Counted from the first letter of the stretch, positions 42,545-51,868 are shown. The stretch: 64,000 nt of DNA from Lapillicoccus jejuensis (GCF_006715055.1 NZ_VFMN01000001.1:4515078-4579077); one strand, 5' to 3'. The notes: generated by a model not told the origin, from the sequence alone. Numbers and translations: made by a program.

Positions 42545-45500
42545 AGCGGCACCGCCTTCTCCTGCTGCAGCAGGGGCGCCCACAGCCGGACCGCCAGCCG
42601 GCCCAGCCGGCAGGGCTCGTCGTTCCACGTCTCGGCGCCCCCCGGGTCGTCGGTGCCCGCGCGGCCCGCGTCCCCGGCTCCGAGGTTCTTCAGCTCGGCG
42701 AAGGGGCGCTTGGCCCCGAAGGCCAGCACGTGGGCGGCCTCGTCCTGCTCGCCCGGGACGGGGGCGTCGGCCTGGGTCTCCCACTCCCGGCGGGCCAACA
42801 GCTCGGCCGGACGGCGCAGGACCGCCGCCTCGGCCCACGCCGCGGCGGTCTTGACGGGCAGCGGCAGCGGCTCGCGCAGGGCGCGGTCGTGCAGGTCGAC
42901 CAGCTCGGCGAGCACGCCGAGCGGGTCGTCGGGGACGTCGAGGCGGCGCGCGGTGGGCTGCTGCTCCCGGCCGCCGCGCCAGCCGACGGTGGCGGCGATC
43001 CAGGGCCGCCCGGAGTGCATGGCCGCGACCGCGAGCAGGTCGACCCAGGAGGCGAGCCGGTGCTTGGCCGCCAGGGAGGAGTAGTGGATCCGCACGAGCC
43101 GGTCGCCGCGGACGCCGGTCACGACCCCCGTGAGGCGGCGCCCGACGGGGAGCTCGAGGTCCACGTCGATGCTGCGGGCCGGCGCCGTGCGCAGCCCGTC
43201 GGTGCGCTGCACGAGGAGCCCGGCCCGCCGGGTCACCGTCGTCAGCAGGGCGTCGGAGAGGTCGCCGGGCGGCAGGACCCCGCGGTGGCACTCGGCGTCG
43301 ACGACGTCCTGCGGGGCGACGCCGTCGAGCAGCGAGGACAGCATGCGGTCGCCGATCGCCCACTGCTGCAACGAGTCCAGCTCGAGCGGGACCGCGTCCG
43401 AGGGCGCCGGCTCGTCACGCGGGACGGCGACGTCGAGGCGGCGGCGCAGGAACGCGCGGGCCGGTGCGATGAGCGCGTCGTGCAGCGCGGCGAGCGAGAC
43501 CTCGGTCGGCGGACGGGCCGGGAGCGGGCGGGTGAGCAGCGGCGCGGGCCGTCGACGGGTCGAGCGCTCGGCGTCGGGCGCGCCGACGAGCCGAGCCTCG
43601 AGCGCGGCCCCGGCCTGCGCCCCGGCCAGCGCCGCCCGGTCGAAGGTGAACGGCCGGTCGTCACCGGGGAACAGGACGCCGGGCGTGACGGTGCGGGCGT
43701 CGTACGGCTGCAACGGGTGACGCACGACCACCTGCGCGCGCACCGACGAACCGTCGGGGCGCGTGGCCGTCCCGTCGACGGCGTCGAGCAGCTCGCCCAG
43801 CGGGACGGCCGGCGGGCGGTCCTGCCCGCTCACCTCGTTGGCGCCGGTGTAGGTGACGACGAGCGTCTCGGTCGCGGCGAGCACGGCGTCGAGCAGGAGC
43901 TGACGGTCCTCGCTGCGCGCGTCCCGCTCCCCCGTCAGGGGGTGGCGGCCGAGGACGTCGTCGCCGTCGACGGTCGAGGTGCGGGGGAAGAGGCCGTCGT
44001 CGAGCCCCACGAGGGCGACGACCCGGTGCGGCACCGACCGCATCGGGACCATGGTGCAGACGGTGAGCGCGCCGGTGCGGAAGCTGGCCCGGGTGGGACG
44101 GCCGGCCGTGCGGTCCTCGAGCAGGGCACGCAGGTCGGGCAGCGTCAGCCGCGGCCCCCGGGCGCCGTCGACGCCACCCGTCCCGGCGTCGAGGACCTGG
44201 ACGAGCTCGCGCTCGAGCTGGGCCACCTGCCAGGCGTCCTGGGGAGAGGTCGAGCCGAGGGCGTGGACCGCGTCGCGCAGGACCGCCACCCACCCCGCGA
44301 GGTCGTCGGCGGACCGCAGCCCGACGACGGCGGCCTCGACCCGGTCGACGAGCTCGGCGACCCGCCCGGCGAGGTCGACCTGAGCGCTGGCGACGTCGTC
44401 GAGCGGCAGGACCCCGCCGAGGAGGGTGCCGGACTCGGCGACGGCGACTCCGGCGAGGAGCCGGTCGAGCCCGGCGCTCCACGTGTTGTCCGCGACCGCG
44501 GCGAGCCCGAACGCGTCGCGCAGCGGCGCCGACAGACCCCACCGGACGCCGGCCTCCTCCGCCCAGGTGGCGATGGTGTCGAGGTCGTCGTCGCCGAGCG
44601 CGAACCGGTGCCGCACGGGGTCGCTCGCGGCCAGCGCGAGCACCTCGCTCAGCGTCGCGCGACCGGAGGCGAGCGCGAGCAGGTCGGCGGCGAGGGCGAG
44701 GAACGGGTTGGTGGCGGCCAGTCCCCGGTCGGCGAGCCGCAACCGCAGCCGGTGCGCGGGGTGTCCGCCCTCGCCGGGGCCGACGACCCCGCCGAGGCCG
44801 AAGGCGGCGTGGAAGAGGGGCGCGTAGACGTCGATGTCGGGGCAGAGGACGACGATGTCGCGCGGCTCGAGCGTCGGGTCGTCCTCGAGCAGGCCGACGA
44901 GCACGTCGCGCAGCACCTCGACCTGGCGCGCGGATCCGTGGGCGGCGTGGACCTGCACCGACCGGTCGGAGGCGGCGACGACGCGGGCGGCGCGCTCGGC
45001 GCCGGTCGGCTCGTGGTCGTGGCGCAGGTCGTGCTGCAGCAGACCGAGCAGGGTGGCGGGCGCCGGGGTGGGCGGCAGGACGTCCGGGACGACCTCGTCG
45101 CGCCCGCCGAGCGCGCCCAGCCCGCCGAGGGTGCGCCGCAGCTCGCGGGTGTCGCGCCCGAGCGAGGACAGCAGCGGGTGTCCGACCGCCCGCGCCGACG
45201 CGTCGGCGTCGCGGCGCACGACGCCCTCGGCGGCCAGCGGCGCGAGGGACTCCCACAGGACCGTGGAGGGGGTGGGCAGCCACAGGTGCACCTCGCGGAC
45301 GGCGGCGACCGCCCGGACCAGCTCGACCTCGGTGACCGGGAGACGGGTGTGGCCGAAGAGCGACAGACGCGTCGGCAGCGCGAGCGGGCGGCCGGCGGCG
45401 ATCGCCTCGAGGGTGCGGGCGTGCCGCACGTGGGGGGCGGGCGCGTCGACCCGCGCGGTGACGGCCCGCCACAGCGGCGCCTGCCACCCCAGATCGGGCT

Positions 45501-46014
45501 CCAACGGCTCCCCGGTGCCGTCCTCGTCACGGCCCTCGCCCCAGGCGCGCAGGAGCGCCGGTCGCTGGACCGCGTAGGCGGCGAACAGGCCGGCGAGCCG
45601 CCGGGCCACCGACCAGCGACGCCCGCGCCGTAGCTCGCGCTCGGCCCCGGTGCGGTCCTCGCCGAGGTGGTGGGCGAGGGTGGCGCCCCAGGGCTCGCCC
45701 AGCGCCGCGTCGACCGCGTCCAGCACCGGCCAGACCAGCCGCTCCGGCACCCAGGGGTCGGACCGCTCGGTGCCGGTGAGCGTGGCGACGAGCGAGCGCG
45801 GGCTGACCAGGTCGACCCCCGCGCAGACCCCGTCACCACCGCCGGGCCCGGCCCCCAGCCGGTGCGAGAGCCGTTGGGTCAGCCAGCGCTCCACTCCCTT
45901 GGCGGGGACGACGACGAGCTCGGAGGCGAAGGGGTCCGGCTGGGTGCGCCCCAGCAGGCCGGCCAGGCCGTCGGCGAGCCGGTCGGTCCGGTCGGCGACG
46001 TGCAGGTGCAGCAC
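42541..46014 (-). CDS. recC: Exodeoxyribonuclease V subunit RecC
   Basis: A 1157-residue RecC, the inactive helicase/nuclease-like scaffold that recognises Chi in the RecBCD complex. Landmarks are VVVPAKGVERWLTQRLS (about 35-51), LSLFGHTRLP, ILCPDID-like VLCPDIDVYAPL, MVPMRSVPHRVVALVGLDDG and the C-terminal SLAALHDALIAPARAFLRRRLDV. GTG 46014 is preceded by GGGAGGGGGAG. First gene of the recCBD operon, with a -10 box at 46063. Confidence 0.93.
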   Translation of the reverse strand: MLHLHVADRTDRLADGLAGLLGRTQPDPFASELVVVPAKGVERWLTQRLSHRLGAGPGGGDGVCAGVDLVSPRSLVATLTGTERSDPWVPERLVWPVLDAVDAALGEPWGATLAHHLGEDRTGAERELRRGRRWSVARRLAGLFAAYAVQRPALLRAWGEGRDEDGTGEPLEPDLGWQAPLWRAVTARVDAPAPHVRHARTLEAIAAGRPLALPTRLSLFGHTRLPVTEVELVRAVAAVREVHLWLPTPSTVLWESLAPLAAEGVVRRDADASARAVGHPLLSSLGRDTRELRRTLGGLGALGGRDEVVPDVLPPTPAPATLLGLLQHDLRHDHEPTGAERAARVVAASDRSVQVHAAHGSARQVEVLRDVLVGLLEDDPTLEPRDIVVLCPDIDVYAPLFHAAFGLGGVVGPGEGGHPAHRLRLRLADRGLAATNPFLALAADLLALASGRATLSEVLALAASDPVRHRFALGDDDLDTIATWAEEAGVRWGLSAPLRDAFGLAAVADNTWSAGLDRLLAGVAVAESGTLLGGVLPLDDVASAQVDLAGRVAELVDRVEAAVVGLRSADDLAGWVAVLRDAVHALGSTSPQDAWQVAQLERELVQVLDAGTGGVDGARGPRLTLPDLRALLEDRTAGRPTRASFRTGALTVCTMVPMRSVPHRVVALVGLDDGLFPRTSTVDGDDVLGRHPLTGERDARSEDRQLLLDAVLAATETLVVTYTGANEVSGQDRPPAVPLGELLDAVDGTATRPDGSSVRAQVVVRHPLQPYDARTVTPGVLFPGDDRPFTFDRAALAGAQAGAALEARLVGAPDAERSTRRRPAPLLTRPLPARPPTEVSLAALHDALIAPARAFLRRRLDVAVPRDEPAPSDAVPLELDSLQQWAIGDRMLSSLLDGVAPQDVVDAECHRGVLPPGDLSDALLTTVTRRAGLLVQRTDGLRTAPARSIDVDLELPVGRRLTGVVTGVRGDRLVRIHYSSLAAKHRLASWVDLLAVAAMHSGRPWIAATVGWRGGREQQPTARRLDVPDDPLGVLAELVDLHDRALREPLPLPVKTAAAWAEAAVLRRPAELLARREWETQADAPVPGEQDEAAHVLAFGAKRPFAELKNLGAGDAGRAGTDDPGGAETWNDEPCRLGRLAVRLWAPLLQQEKAVPL

Positions 46015-46062
46015 CGCTCCCCCTCCCGCTCGCGCCGGTCCCCACGACCCGCTGTGGCGGAC

Positions 46063-46068
46063 AACCTA
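46063..46068 (-). promoter_or_regulatory. -10 box (TAGGTT) for recCBD
   Basis: TAGGTT on the minus strand would start transcription near 46056, about 42 nt upstream of GTG 46014, leaving room for the purine-rich ribosome site. Confidence 0.45.
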
Positions 46069-46119
46069 CCGACGGGCACCGACAGCACCCCACGCCCCTG
46101 CGCGTCCCTCGGTCCCGCC

Positions 46120-46601
46120 TCAGTCCAGGCAGAGCTCGTTGCCCTCGGGTCGAGCAGGACGAGGTGGCCCGCACCGAACCCGACCGGCTCGTGCCGCGCC
46201 ACCCGCCGGGCGCCGAGCCCCACGAGCCGGTCGGCCTCGGCCTCGAGGGCGGCCATCCGCTCCTCGCCGGTGAGGCCCGGGGCGGCCCGGACGTCGAGGT
46301 GCACGCGGTTCTTCGCGGTCTTCGCCTCGGGCACGCGCTGGAAGAACAACCGCGGCCCGCTCCCGGTCGGGTCGACCAGGGCGAAGGCGGAGTCGTGCTC
46401 GGCCTCGGGGACGCCGTTCTCGCGCAGGAACGCGACCCAGGCGTCGGCGGTGGCCTCGACCGCGTCCGGGTCCGGCGCGGCGCCGGAGCCGGGGACGGGG
46501 TCGGCCGCGTAGCCGAGGGCCGCGGCCCAGAACAGCCCGAGCGCCCGCGGGGAGCCGGCGTCGAAGGTCACCTGCACGGTCCGCACGTCCGGCGTCGTCA
46601 T
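46120..46601 (-). pseudogene. VOC/glyoxalase-family protein with a frameshift near its end
   Basis: From ATG 46601 the frame encodes a vicinal-oxygen-chelate domain: TVQVTFDAGSPRALGLFWAAALGY, NRVHLDVRA and GAGHLVLLDP. The family normally ends DPEGNELCLD-stop. Here the frame changes near 46146: in the current frame the sequence reads DPRATSSAW and continues into unrelated sequence, while one frame over it reads EGNELCLD and stops at 46120. A single missing G (CCGAGG for CCGGAGG) explains this. With the base restored it would be 160 residues. It is either a recent pseudogene or a consensus error; the rest of the gene looks intact. A short GTG reading frame with a strong ribosome site ends at its start codon (46601-46633). 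Confidence 0.75.
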
Positions 46602-46633
46602 CACCCCACCGTGGCACGACGACCCAGCCACAC
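46601..46633 (-). CDS. Possible 10-codon leader peptide before the VOC gene
   Basis: GTG 46633 is preceded by GGAGGG at ideal spacing (46640-46645). The frame encodes VWLGRRATVG and stops at TGA overlapping the VOC ATG (TGATG). The VOC start itself has only a weak site, so translation could be coupled to this leader. It may also be chance. Confidence 0.3.
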   Translation of the reverse strand: MWLGRRATVG

Positions 46634-46672
46634 GGAAGACCCTCCAAAAAACCTTCCCGAGAACCGTCGTCG

Positions 46673-46695
46673 TGCGATGCCATAATGACATCGCA
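46673..46695. promoter_or_regulatory. 23-bp near-perfect palindrome in an AT-rich patch
   Basis: TGCGATG-CCATAATGA-CATCGCA has perfect 7-bp arms, and its centre is also symmetric except for one pair. It lies 72 bp upstream of the VOC start and 5 bp past the crotonase stop, in one of the few AT-rich patches of the window. A repressor operator or promoter element is likely; the cognate regulator is unknown. Confidence 0.55.
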
Positions 46696-46700
46696 GGAAC

Positions 46701-47528
46701 CTACTGCCCCGTGAACGACGGACGCTCCTTGGCCAGGAACGCCCGCACCCCCTCACGGAAGTCGGCGCTGCCGTAGGCGCCGGCGAGCCGCTCGTCGTCG
46801 ACGACGACGTCGTACCCGCTCCGCCCGGCGCGCAGCTGCTCCTTGGTGACGGCCAGCGTGCGGGGGGCCGCGCGCCGAACGCCCTCGACCAGCGACCACA
46901 CCTCCGCGTCGAGGTGCTGCGGCTCCACGACCGAGACGAGGGCACCGACCGCGAGCGCCCGCGGCGCGTCGACGAGCCGCGACGCGAGGAGCATCTCGCG
47001 GGTTACCGGGTCGCCGAACACCTCGGCGCAGCGCAGCACGATGGGCGCCGACAGCGCGTTGCCGAGCGTCCGGGCGATGGGGTAGCCGAAGCGCGACGCC
47101 GGGGTCGCGACGCGCAGGTCGCAGCTCGTCGCGACGGCGAGCCCCCCGCCCACGCACACCCCGTCGACCGCGGCGACGGTCAGCTGCGGGAGGTCGGCGA
47201 GCGCGTCGAGGACCCGGCGGATCCGGGCCTCGTACGCCACCCCGTCGGCCCCCGTCGTGAAGCCGCGGAAGGAGGCGATGTCGTTGCCGGCGGCGAAGGC
47301 CCGCCCCCCGGAGCCGCGTACCACGACGGCCCGCACGGCGGGGTCGACCGCGACCCGCGCGCAGAGCTCGAGCAGGCCGTCGTACATCGCGTCGGTGAAC
47401 GCGTTGAGCTTCTCCGGGCGGTGGAACGCCACCTCGACCAGCCCCGGGGCCTCGCGCACGAGCAGCTCGCCCCCCGCCTCGGCCCGGGGCTCGCCCCAGC
47501 CGGGGCGGGCGTCGTTGTCGCGGGTCAT
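46701..47528 (-). CDS. Enoyl-CoA hydratase/isomerase (crotonase) family protein
   Basis: A 275-residue crotonase-fold protein acting on acyl-CoA thioesters. HRPEKLNAFTDAMYDGL (about 36-52) and AGNDIASFRGF form the first oxyanion-hole region, and DGVCVGGGLAVATSCDLRVA (about 121-140) the second. The residues usually giving hydratase Glu activity are not both evident, so hydratase versus other crotonase chemistry is open. ATG 47528 is leaderless: TAGGCT ends 7 nt upstream. It diverges from the molybdenum hydroxylase genes. Confidence 0.88.
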   Translation of the reverse strand: MTRDNDARPGWGEPRAEAGGELLVREAPGLVEVAFHRPEKLNAFTDAMYDGLLELCARVAVDPAVRAVVVRGSGGRAFAAGNDIASFRGFTTGADGVAYEARIRRVLDALADLPQLTVAAVDGVCVGGGLAVATSCDLRVATPASRFGYPIARTLGNALSAPIVLRCAEVFGDPVTREMLLASRLVDAPRALAVGALVSVVEPQHLDAEVWSLVEGVRRAAPRTLAVTKEQLRAGRSGYDVVVDDERLAGAYGSADFREGVRAFLAKERPSFTGQ

Positions 47529-47535
47529 GGCGGCG

Positions 47536-47541
47536 AGCCTA
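47536..47541 (-). promoter_or_regulatory. -10 box (TAGGCT) for the crotonase gene
   Basis: TAGGCT ends 7 nt before ATG 47528, with no Shine-Dalgarno between: leaderless. Confidence 0.55.
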
Positions 47542-47567
47542 GGTGACGGGGGACAGCACCTTCGCGA

Positions 47568-47583
47568 ACGGACACAACGGACA
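47568..47583. promoter_or_regulatory. Tandem ACGGACA direct repeats upstream of the molybdenum hydroxylase
   Basis: ACGGACA occurs twice with a 9-bp period in an unusually A-rich stretch, 134 bp upstream of the small-subunit start. It may be an activator site; no regulator is known. Confidence 0.35.
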
Positions 47584-47716
47584 AAATTACCTGCCGTCGA
47601 CCTCTGTCGCCCGGGCCGGTGGGGGCCCTACCCTCGCCGTACGGCGTGGGGCGCGCCGTGGTCCACCTCTCCGCGAAGGCACCTTCCTCTTCCCCCATCA
47701 CCCGAAGGTTCCCCCC

Positions 47717-48223
47717 ATGCCCACCCTGCGTGTCAACGGGGTCGCGTCGAGCGTCCCCGTCCCCACCTCCATGCCCCTGCTCTGGGCCCTGCGCGACGCG
47801 CTGGGCCTGACGGGCACCAAGTACGGCTGCGGCGTCGAGGCCTGCGGTGCGTGCACCGTCCTGCTCGACGGCGAGCCGGAGCGCTCGTGCAGCGTCCAGG
47901 TCCACGACGCCGTCGGCAAGGCCGTGACGACCATCGAGGGGCTCTCCCCCGACGGCAGCCACCCGGTCCAGCAGGCCTGGGTCGCCGGCCAGGTCCCCCA
48001 GTGCGGCTACTGCCAGTCCGGCATGATCCTTGCGGCCGTCGCGCTGCTGCGGCGCACCCCGCAGCCGACCGACGCCCAGATCGACGCCGCGATGCGCAAC
48101 ATCTGCGTCTGCGGCACCTACCAGCGCATCCGAGCCGCGATCCACCAGGTCGCCGCCGCCACCGCTGCCACCGCCGCGGCCGGCTCGGCCGGCTCGGCCG
48201 GCACGGCCGGAGCGCGCTCGTGA
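47717..48223 (+). CDS. (2Fe-2S) subunit of a molybdenum hydroxylase (IorA type)
   Basis: A 168-residue iron-sulfur subunit. The plant-ferredoxin-type cluster uses Cys in [17 protein letters not shown] and SCS (about residues 35-62). The second cluster uses CGYCQSG and CVCGTY (about 98-140). An Ala/Gly/Ser-rich tail of about 20 residues closes it. It passes electrons from the Mo centre. ATG 47717 follows GAAGG. The stop overlaps the large-subunit start (GTGA). No FAD subunit is present, as in isoquinoline 1-oxidoreductase-type two-subunit enzymes. Confidence 0.92.
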   Translation: MPTLRVNGVASSVPVPTSMPLLWALRDALGLTGTKYGCGVEACGACTVLLDGEPERSCSVQVHDAVGKAVTTIEGLSPDGSHPVQQAWVAGQVPQCGYCQSGMILAAVALLRRTPQPTDAQIDAAMRNICVCGTYQRIRAAIHQVAAATAATAAAGSAGSAGTAGARS

Positions 48224-50325
48224 GCACGCTCCCGGACCTCGACCGGCGCACCTTCCTCACGGCGGTGGCCGTCGGTGGCGGGCTCGCCGTGGGCGTCCTC
48301 GGCGACGCGCTGCCCGCCCGCGCCGGGGTCCCGGCCACGTCCTCGGCGCTCGGCGCCTGGGTGCGGATCGGTGCGGACGAGTCGGTGACGATCCTCGTCG
48401 GCGCGGCGGAGATGGGACAGGGCGTCTTCACCAGCCTGGCCCAGCTCGTCGCCGAGGAGCTCGAGGTGGACTGGGCGCGGGTGCGCTCCGAGGCCGCGCC
48501 CGCCGCGGCCGTCTACGCCAACCCGCTCACGCACGCCCAGCTGACCGGCGGCAGCACGAGCGTGCGCGGCTACTTCGACGCCCTGCGCACCGCCGGGGCC
48601 GCCGCCCGCGAGATGCTCGTCGCCGCGGCCGCGGCCCGCTTCGGGGTGGCCCCCGGCGCGTGCGTCGCCGCCCGCGGCGTCGTCACCTGCCCCTCGACCG
48701 GCGCCAGCGCGAGGTACGGCGCCCTGGCTGCGGACGCCGCGCGCCGACCCGTCCCCACCGCCCCGGCCCTCAAGCCGCCCGCCCGGTGGACGACCATCGG
48801 TCGGTCGGTGCCGCGCGTCGACCTGCCGGCCAAGGTCCGGGGCGCCGCCGTCTACGGCATCGACGTGCGCGTGCCCGGCATGCTGCACGCCGTCGTCCGC
48901 CACAGCCCGATGGTCGGCGGCACGGTCGCGTCCGTGGGTCCGCGCCCGGCCGGTGCGCTCGGCGTCGTCGACTGCGGCGACGCCGTGGTGGTCGCCGCGG
49001 CGACGACGTGGGAGGCCATGCAGGCCGCCCGCGGCCTGAAGGTCACGTGGACGGCGCCGCCCACGACGTCGGCGACGACGTCGGCGACGATCTCCGCGCA
49101 GGCCCGCTCGCTCATGACGGCGGGGCCGGCCGTCGTCGCCGAGAGCGCCGGGTCCGCGACGGCGGCGATCGCGGCGTCGACCCGCACGGTCGACGCGACG
49201 TACGAGCTGCCGTACCTGCCGCACGCACCGATGGAGCCGCCGGCGTGCACGGCGTCGGTGACGGCGGCGGGCTGCGAGCTGTGGGCGCCGACCCAGGCGC
49301 CCGGCCTCGCGGCGGCGACCGCGGCGGGGATCTGCGGGCTGACCCCGGACAAGGTCACCGTCCACCCGACCATGCTCGGCGGCGGGCTGGGCCGGAAGTT
49401 CGAGAACGACTTCGTCGCCCACGCCGTCAAGGCCTCCAAGGCCCTCAAGGCCCCGGTCAAGGTCACCTGGCCGCGCGAGGAGGACCTGGGGCACGACCAG
49501 TACCGGCCGATGGCGCTCATCCGCGTCCGCGCGGGCGTCACCGCCGGCCGGCTGACCGGCTGGAGCCACCGCATCGTCACCCCGTCGATCCTCTTCCAGC
49601 GCGGCTGGGTGCCCGACGGGGCCGTGGACAGCCAGTCCGTCGACGGCGCCGTCGACCTGCCCTACGCCCTGCCCGACCGGCTCGTCGAGCAGGTGCGGCA
49701 CCCGGCGGCGGTCCCCGTGGGGTTCTGGCGCTCGGTCGGCAACAGCCTCAACTGCTTCGCGGTGGAGTCGGCGCTCGACGAGGTCGCCCTCGCCGCCGGG
49801 GTCGACCCGCTCGCGCTGCGGCTGCGGCTCGTCGACGACCCGCGCGCGGCGGCCGTGCTCACGGCGGTGACGAGCGCGGCGGGCTGGTCGAGGCCGCCCG
49901 CCGGACGCGGCCTCGGGCTGGCGCTCACCCGCTCCTTCGGCTCGTACGTCGCCCTCGTCGCCCAGGTCGCCCAGCCCGCCCCCGGCACGGTGCGCGTCGA
50001 GCGGGTGTGGTGCGCGGCCGACTGCGGCCGGCTGGTCAACCCCGACACGGTGGACGCGCAGCTGACCGGAGGGATCCTGCACGGCCTGAGCGCGACGCTG
50101 TTCGGGCGCACGACGTTCGAGCGCGGCGTGGCCAGCCCGCGCAACTTCGACGAGCTGCGGGTGGTGCGGATGGCGGACGCCCCGGTCGTGTCGGTCCAGC
50201 TGCTCCCGAGCACCGCGGCGCCCGGCGGCGTCGGCGAGCCGGGGGTGCCCGCGGTGGCGCCGGCCGTGGCCAACGCGTGGGCGCGCCTGACCGGGGTGCG
50301 CCGGCGCAGCCTGCCGCTGGGCTGA
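48220..50325 (+). CDS. Molybdopterin-binding large subunit of a molybdenum hydroxylase (IorB type)
   Basis: A 701-residue catalytic subunit. [18 protein letters not shown] at the N-terminus is a twin-arginine signal, so the folded enzyme is probably exported with its small subunit. Cofactor and substrate blocks include [61 protein letters not shown] and the C-terminal GGVGEPG, whose Glu is the catalytic base of the family. It hydroxylates an N-heterocycle or aldehyde. The usual maturation (XdhC-like) gene is not adjacent. A 17-bp terminator stem follows. Confidence 0.92.
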   Translation: MSTLPDLDRRTFLTAVAVGGGLAVGVLGDALPARAGVPATSSALGAWVRIGADESVTILVGAAEMGQGVFTSLAQLVAEELEVDWARVRSEAAPAAAVYANPLTHAQLTGGSTSVRGYFDALRTAGAAAREMLVAAAAARFGVAPGACVAARGVVTCPSTGASARYGALAADAARRPVPTAPALKPPARWTTIGRSVPRVDLPAKVRGAAVYGIDVRVPGMLHAVVRHSPMVGGTVASVGPRPAGALGVVDCGDAVVVAAATTWEAMQAARGLKVTWTAPPTTSATTSATISAQARSLMTAGPAVVAESAGSATAAIAASTRTVDATYELPYLPHAPMEPPACTASVTAAGCELWAPTQAPGLAAATAAGICGLTPDKVTVHPTMLGGGLGRKFENDFVAHAVKASKALKAPVKVTWPREEDLGHDQYRPMALIRVRAGVTAGRLTGWSHRIVTPSILFQRGWVPDGAVDSQSVDGAVDLPYALPDRLVEQVRHPAAVPVGFWRSVGNSLNCFAVESALDEVALAAGVDPLALRLRLVDDPRAAAVLTAVTSAAGWSRPPAGRGLGLALTRSFGSYVALVAQVAQPAPGTVRVERVWCAADCGRLVNPDTVDAQLTGGILHGLSATLFGRTTFERGVASPRNFDELRVVRMADAPVVSVQLLPSTAAPGGVGEPGVPAVAPAVANAWARLTGVRRRSLPLG

Positions 50326-50343
50326 GGCCCGCCGGGTGGACCC

Positions 50344-50380
50344 GGGTGGGCCACCCGTCCTCAGGACGGGTGGCCCACCC
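50344..50380. terminator. Perfect 17-bp stem, 3-nt loop terminator with stop codon in the loop
   Basis: 50344-50360 pairs perfectly with 50364-50380. The 3-nt loop TCA is the minus-strand TGA stop of the secreted protein gene, whose last codons form one arm. It also terminates the molybdenum hydroxylase operon. Confidence 0.9.
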
Positions 50381-51776
50381 CGGTCACGGGTGTCGGGGGG
50401 GTCCGGACCCGGACCGGTGGCCCGTCGACGGTCACCGCGCGGCAGCCCAGCGCGCGGTCCTGCCCCGCCCCCGTGTTGACGACGGTCGCGCAGACGGTGT
50501 GGGCCCCCGCGGTGGCCGGCAGGGTGACGACGTACCCGTGGTAGGCGCTGCGGCCGGGGAAGGCCGCGGCGACGTCGGGCCGGGCCGCGTTCGCGGCGAC
50601 GGTCGTCACCGCACCGTCGAGCGAGACCCGGACCGCGACGGTGGCGTCGGTCTCGCCGTCGAAGGCCCACCCGACGGCGCGCAGGCTGAGCCGGTCGCCG
50701 GTGACGCTGTCGAGGCGCCCGTCCGGGGAGGCGGCGGCGAGCACCGCCGGTCCCGTGGTGGCCCGCCACGTCGGGACGTCCATGACCCCGGTCGCCGCGA
50801 GGCCCCGGGCGCCCTGGTAGGCCTGCAGCCGGGCGGTGGTCGAGGTCGTCCACGTCGTGCCGGACAGGCCGAGCATCTCGTTGACGGCGGCGACCGGGGC
50901 GCCGACCGACCCCGGGCGCAGGATGGCGCCGGAGGCGGCGACGAGGCGGCGGGTCAGGTCCGAGGCCCCGGCGGGGACGGGCACCGCGCCCACCGCGGGG
51001 CACGGGCTCGTGCGCGGGCCGGCGTACGGCGGCGCCCAGGTCAGGTCGGGCGTGCGGCAGGGCCCGTAGTCGCGCGCGGCGACGGCGTGGGTCCAGTACG
51101 ACGTGCGGCCCATCGCGCCCTCCCACGAGAGCGAGATGTGGATGTGGTCGCGGTGGCAGGCCGTGTCCCAGCCGCTCTCGGGGTGCGAGGCGCACGAGCT
51201 GTAGGGCCGCCACCCGTCGCTCGGCCGGTAGGCGCCCCAGATGTGGTCGTCCCAGATGAGGTACATGACGCCGAGCCGGCGCGCGTTGGCGTAGGGCTGG
51301 CCGTTGGTCGTGGCGAGGAGCCACCCGAGGAAGGCGTCGGCGCGCGCCCGGCCGTCGGTCGTGCGGACCGACGTCATCCAGTCGACGGCGCGGCCGTCGT
51401 AGTGCTCGCTGATCGAGCCGTCGGTGCCGCAGCCGCGTACGGTCCCGGCGCTCGTGCCGGCGTACGTGCTCGTCAGCAGCGAGGCCAGCCGCGACGTGCC
51501 CGGCTTGAGCGCGCCGTCGCACGAGTCGTCCGCGACGTACGACGCCAGCGGCTCGATGCCGCTCATCGCCGGCGGGTTGGGCGGGGCGACGGTGGCGAGG
51601 CCCGCCGGGACGGCCGCGGCGACGGCGGCCGGGGTGGCGGTGGGGGCGACGGTGGGGGCCGGGGCCGGGGCCGGGGCGAGCAGGGAGCCACCGAGGGCGG
51701 TCACGGCCGTGAGCGCGGCGCAGGACACGAGGTGACGCAGGACGGCGGGGACGCCGCCACGCAGGGTGAGGGGCAT
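50361..51776 (-). CDS. Secreted LAS-type (VanY/ARB_07466-like) putative peptidase with PG-binding domain
   Basis: A 471-residue exported protein: a signal peptide ending near LLAPAPAPAP, then a Pro/Ala/Thr-rich linker. The central domain (about 95-265) has SEHYDGRAVD, an exact SxHxxGxAxD motif, and later DHIHIS with HxH; these are the zinc-ligand motifs of LAS metallopeptidases that cut peptidoglycan cross-peptides. A peptidoglycan-binding-like module (VNEMLGL..RLQAYQGARGLAATGVMD) follows, and then a beta-rich module (GWAFDGETDA...HTVCATVVN) common in actinobacterial exported proteins. Probably a cell-wall hydrolase; catalytic completeness is not certain. ATG 51776 follows GAAGG. Confidence 0.8.
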   Translation of the reverse strand: MPLTLRGGVPAVLRHLVSCAALTAVTALGGSLLAPAPAPAPTVAPTATPAAVAAAVPAGLATVAPPNPPAMSGIEPLASYVADDSCDGALKPGTSRLASLLTSTYAGTSAGTVRGCGTDGSISEHYDGRAVDWMTSVRTTDGRARADAFLGWLLATTNGQPYANARRLGVMYLIWDDHIWGAYRPSDGWRPYSSCASHPESGWDTACHRDHIHISLSWEGAMGRTSYWTHAVAARDYGPCRTPDLTWAPPYAGPRTSPCPAVGAVPVPAGASDLTRRLVAASGAILRPGSVGAPVAAVNEMLGLSGTTWTTSTTARLQAYQGARGLAATGVMDVPTWRATTGPAVLAAASPDGRLDSVTGDRLSLRAVGWAFDGETDATVAVRVSLDGAVTTVAANAARPDVAAAFPGRSAYHGYVVTLPATAGAHTVCATVVNTGAGQDRALGCRAVTVDGPPVRVRTPPTPVTGVGHPS

Positions 51777-51868
51777 GGGGGACCTTCGGGGAGGGGAGCG
51801 CGCCGACGGCCCGCGGTCCGGGAAGGAGGGACCGGGTCGTCGAGGGGTGGGGTCGCCCCGCCAGTGTG

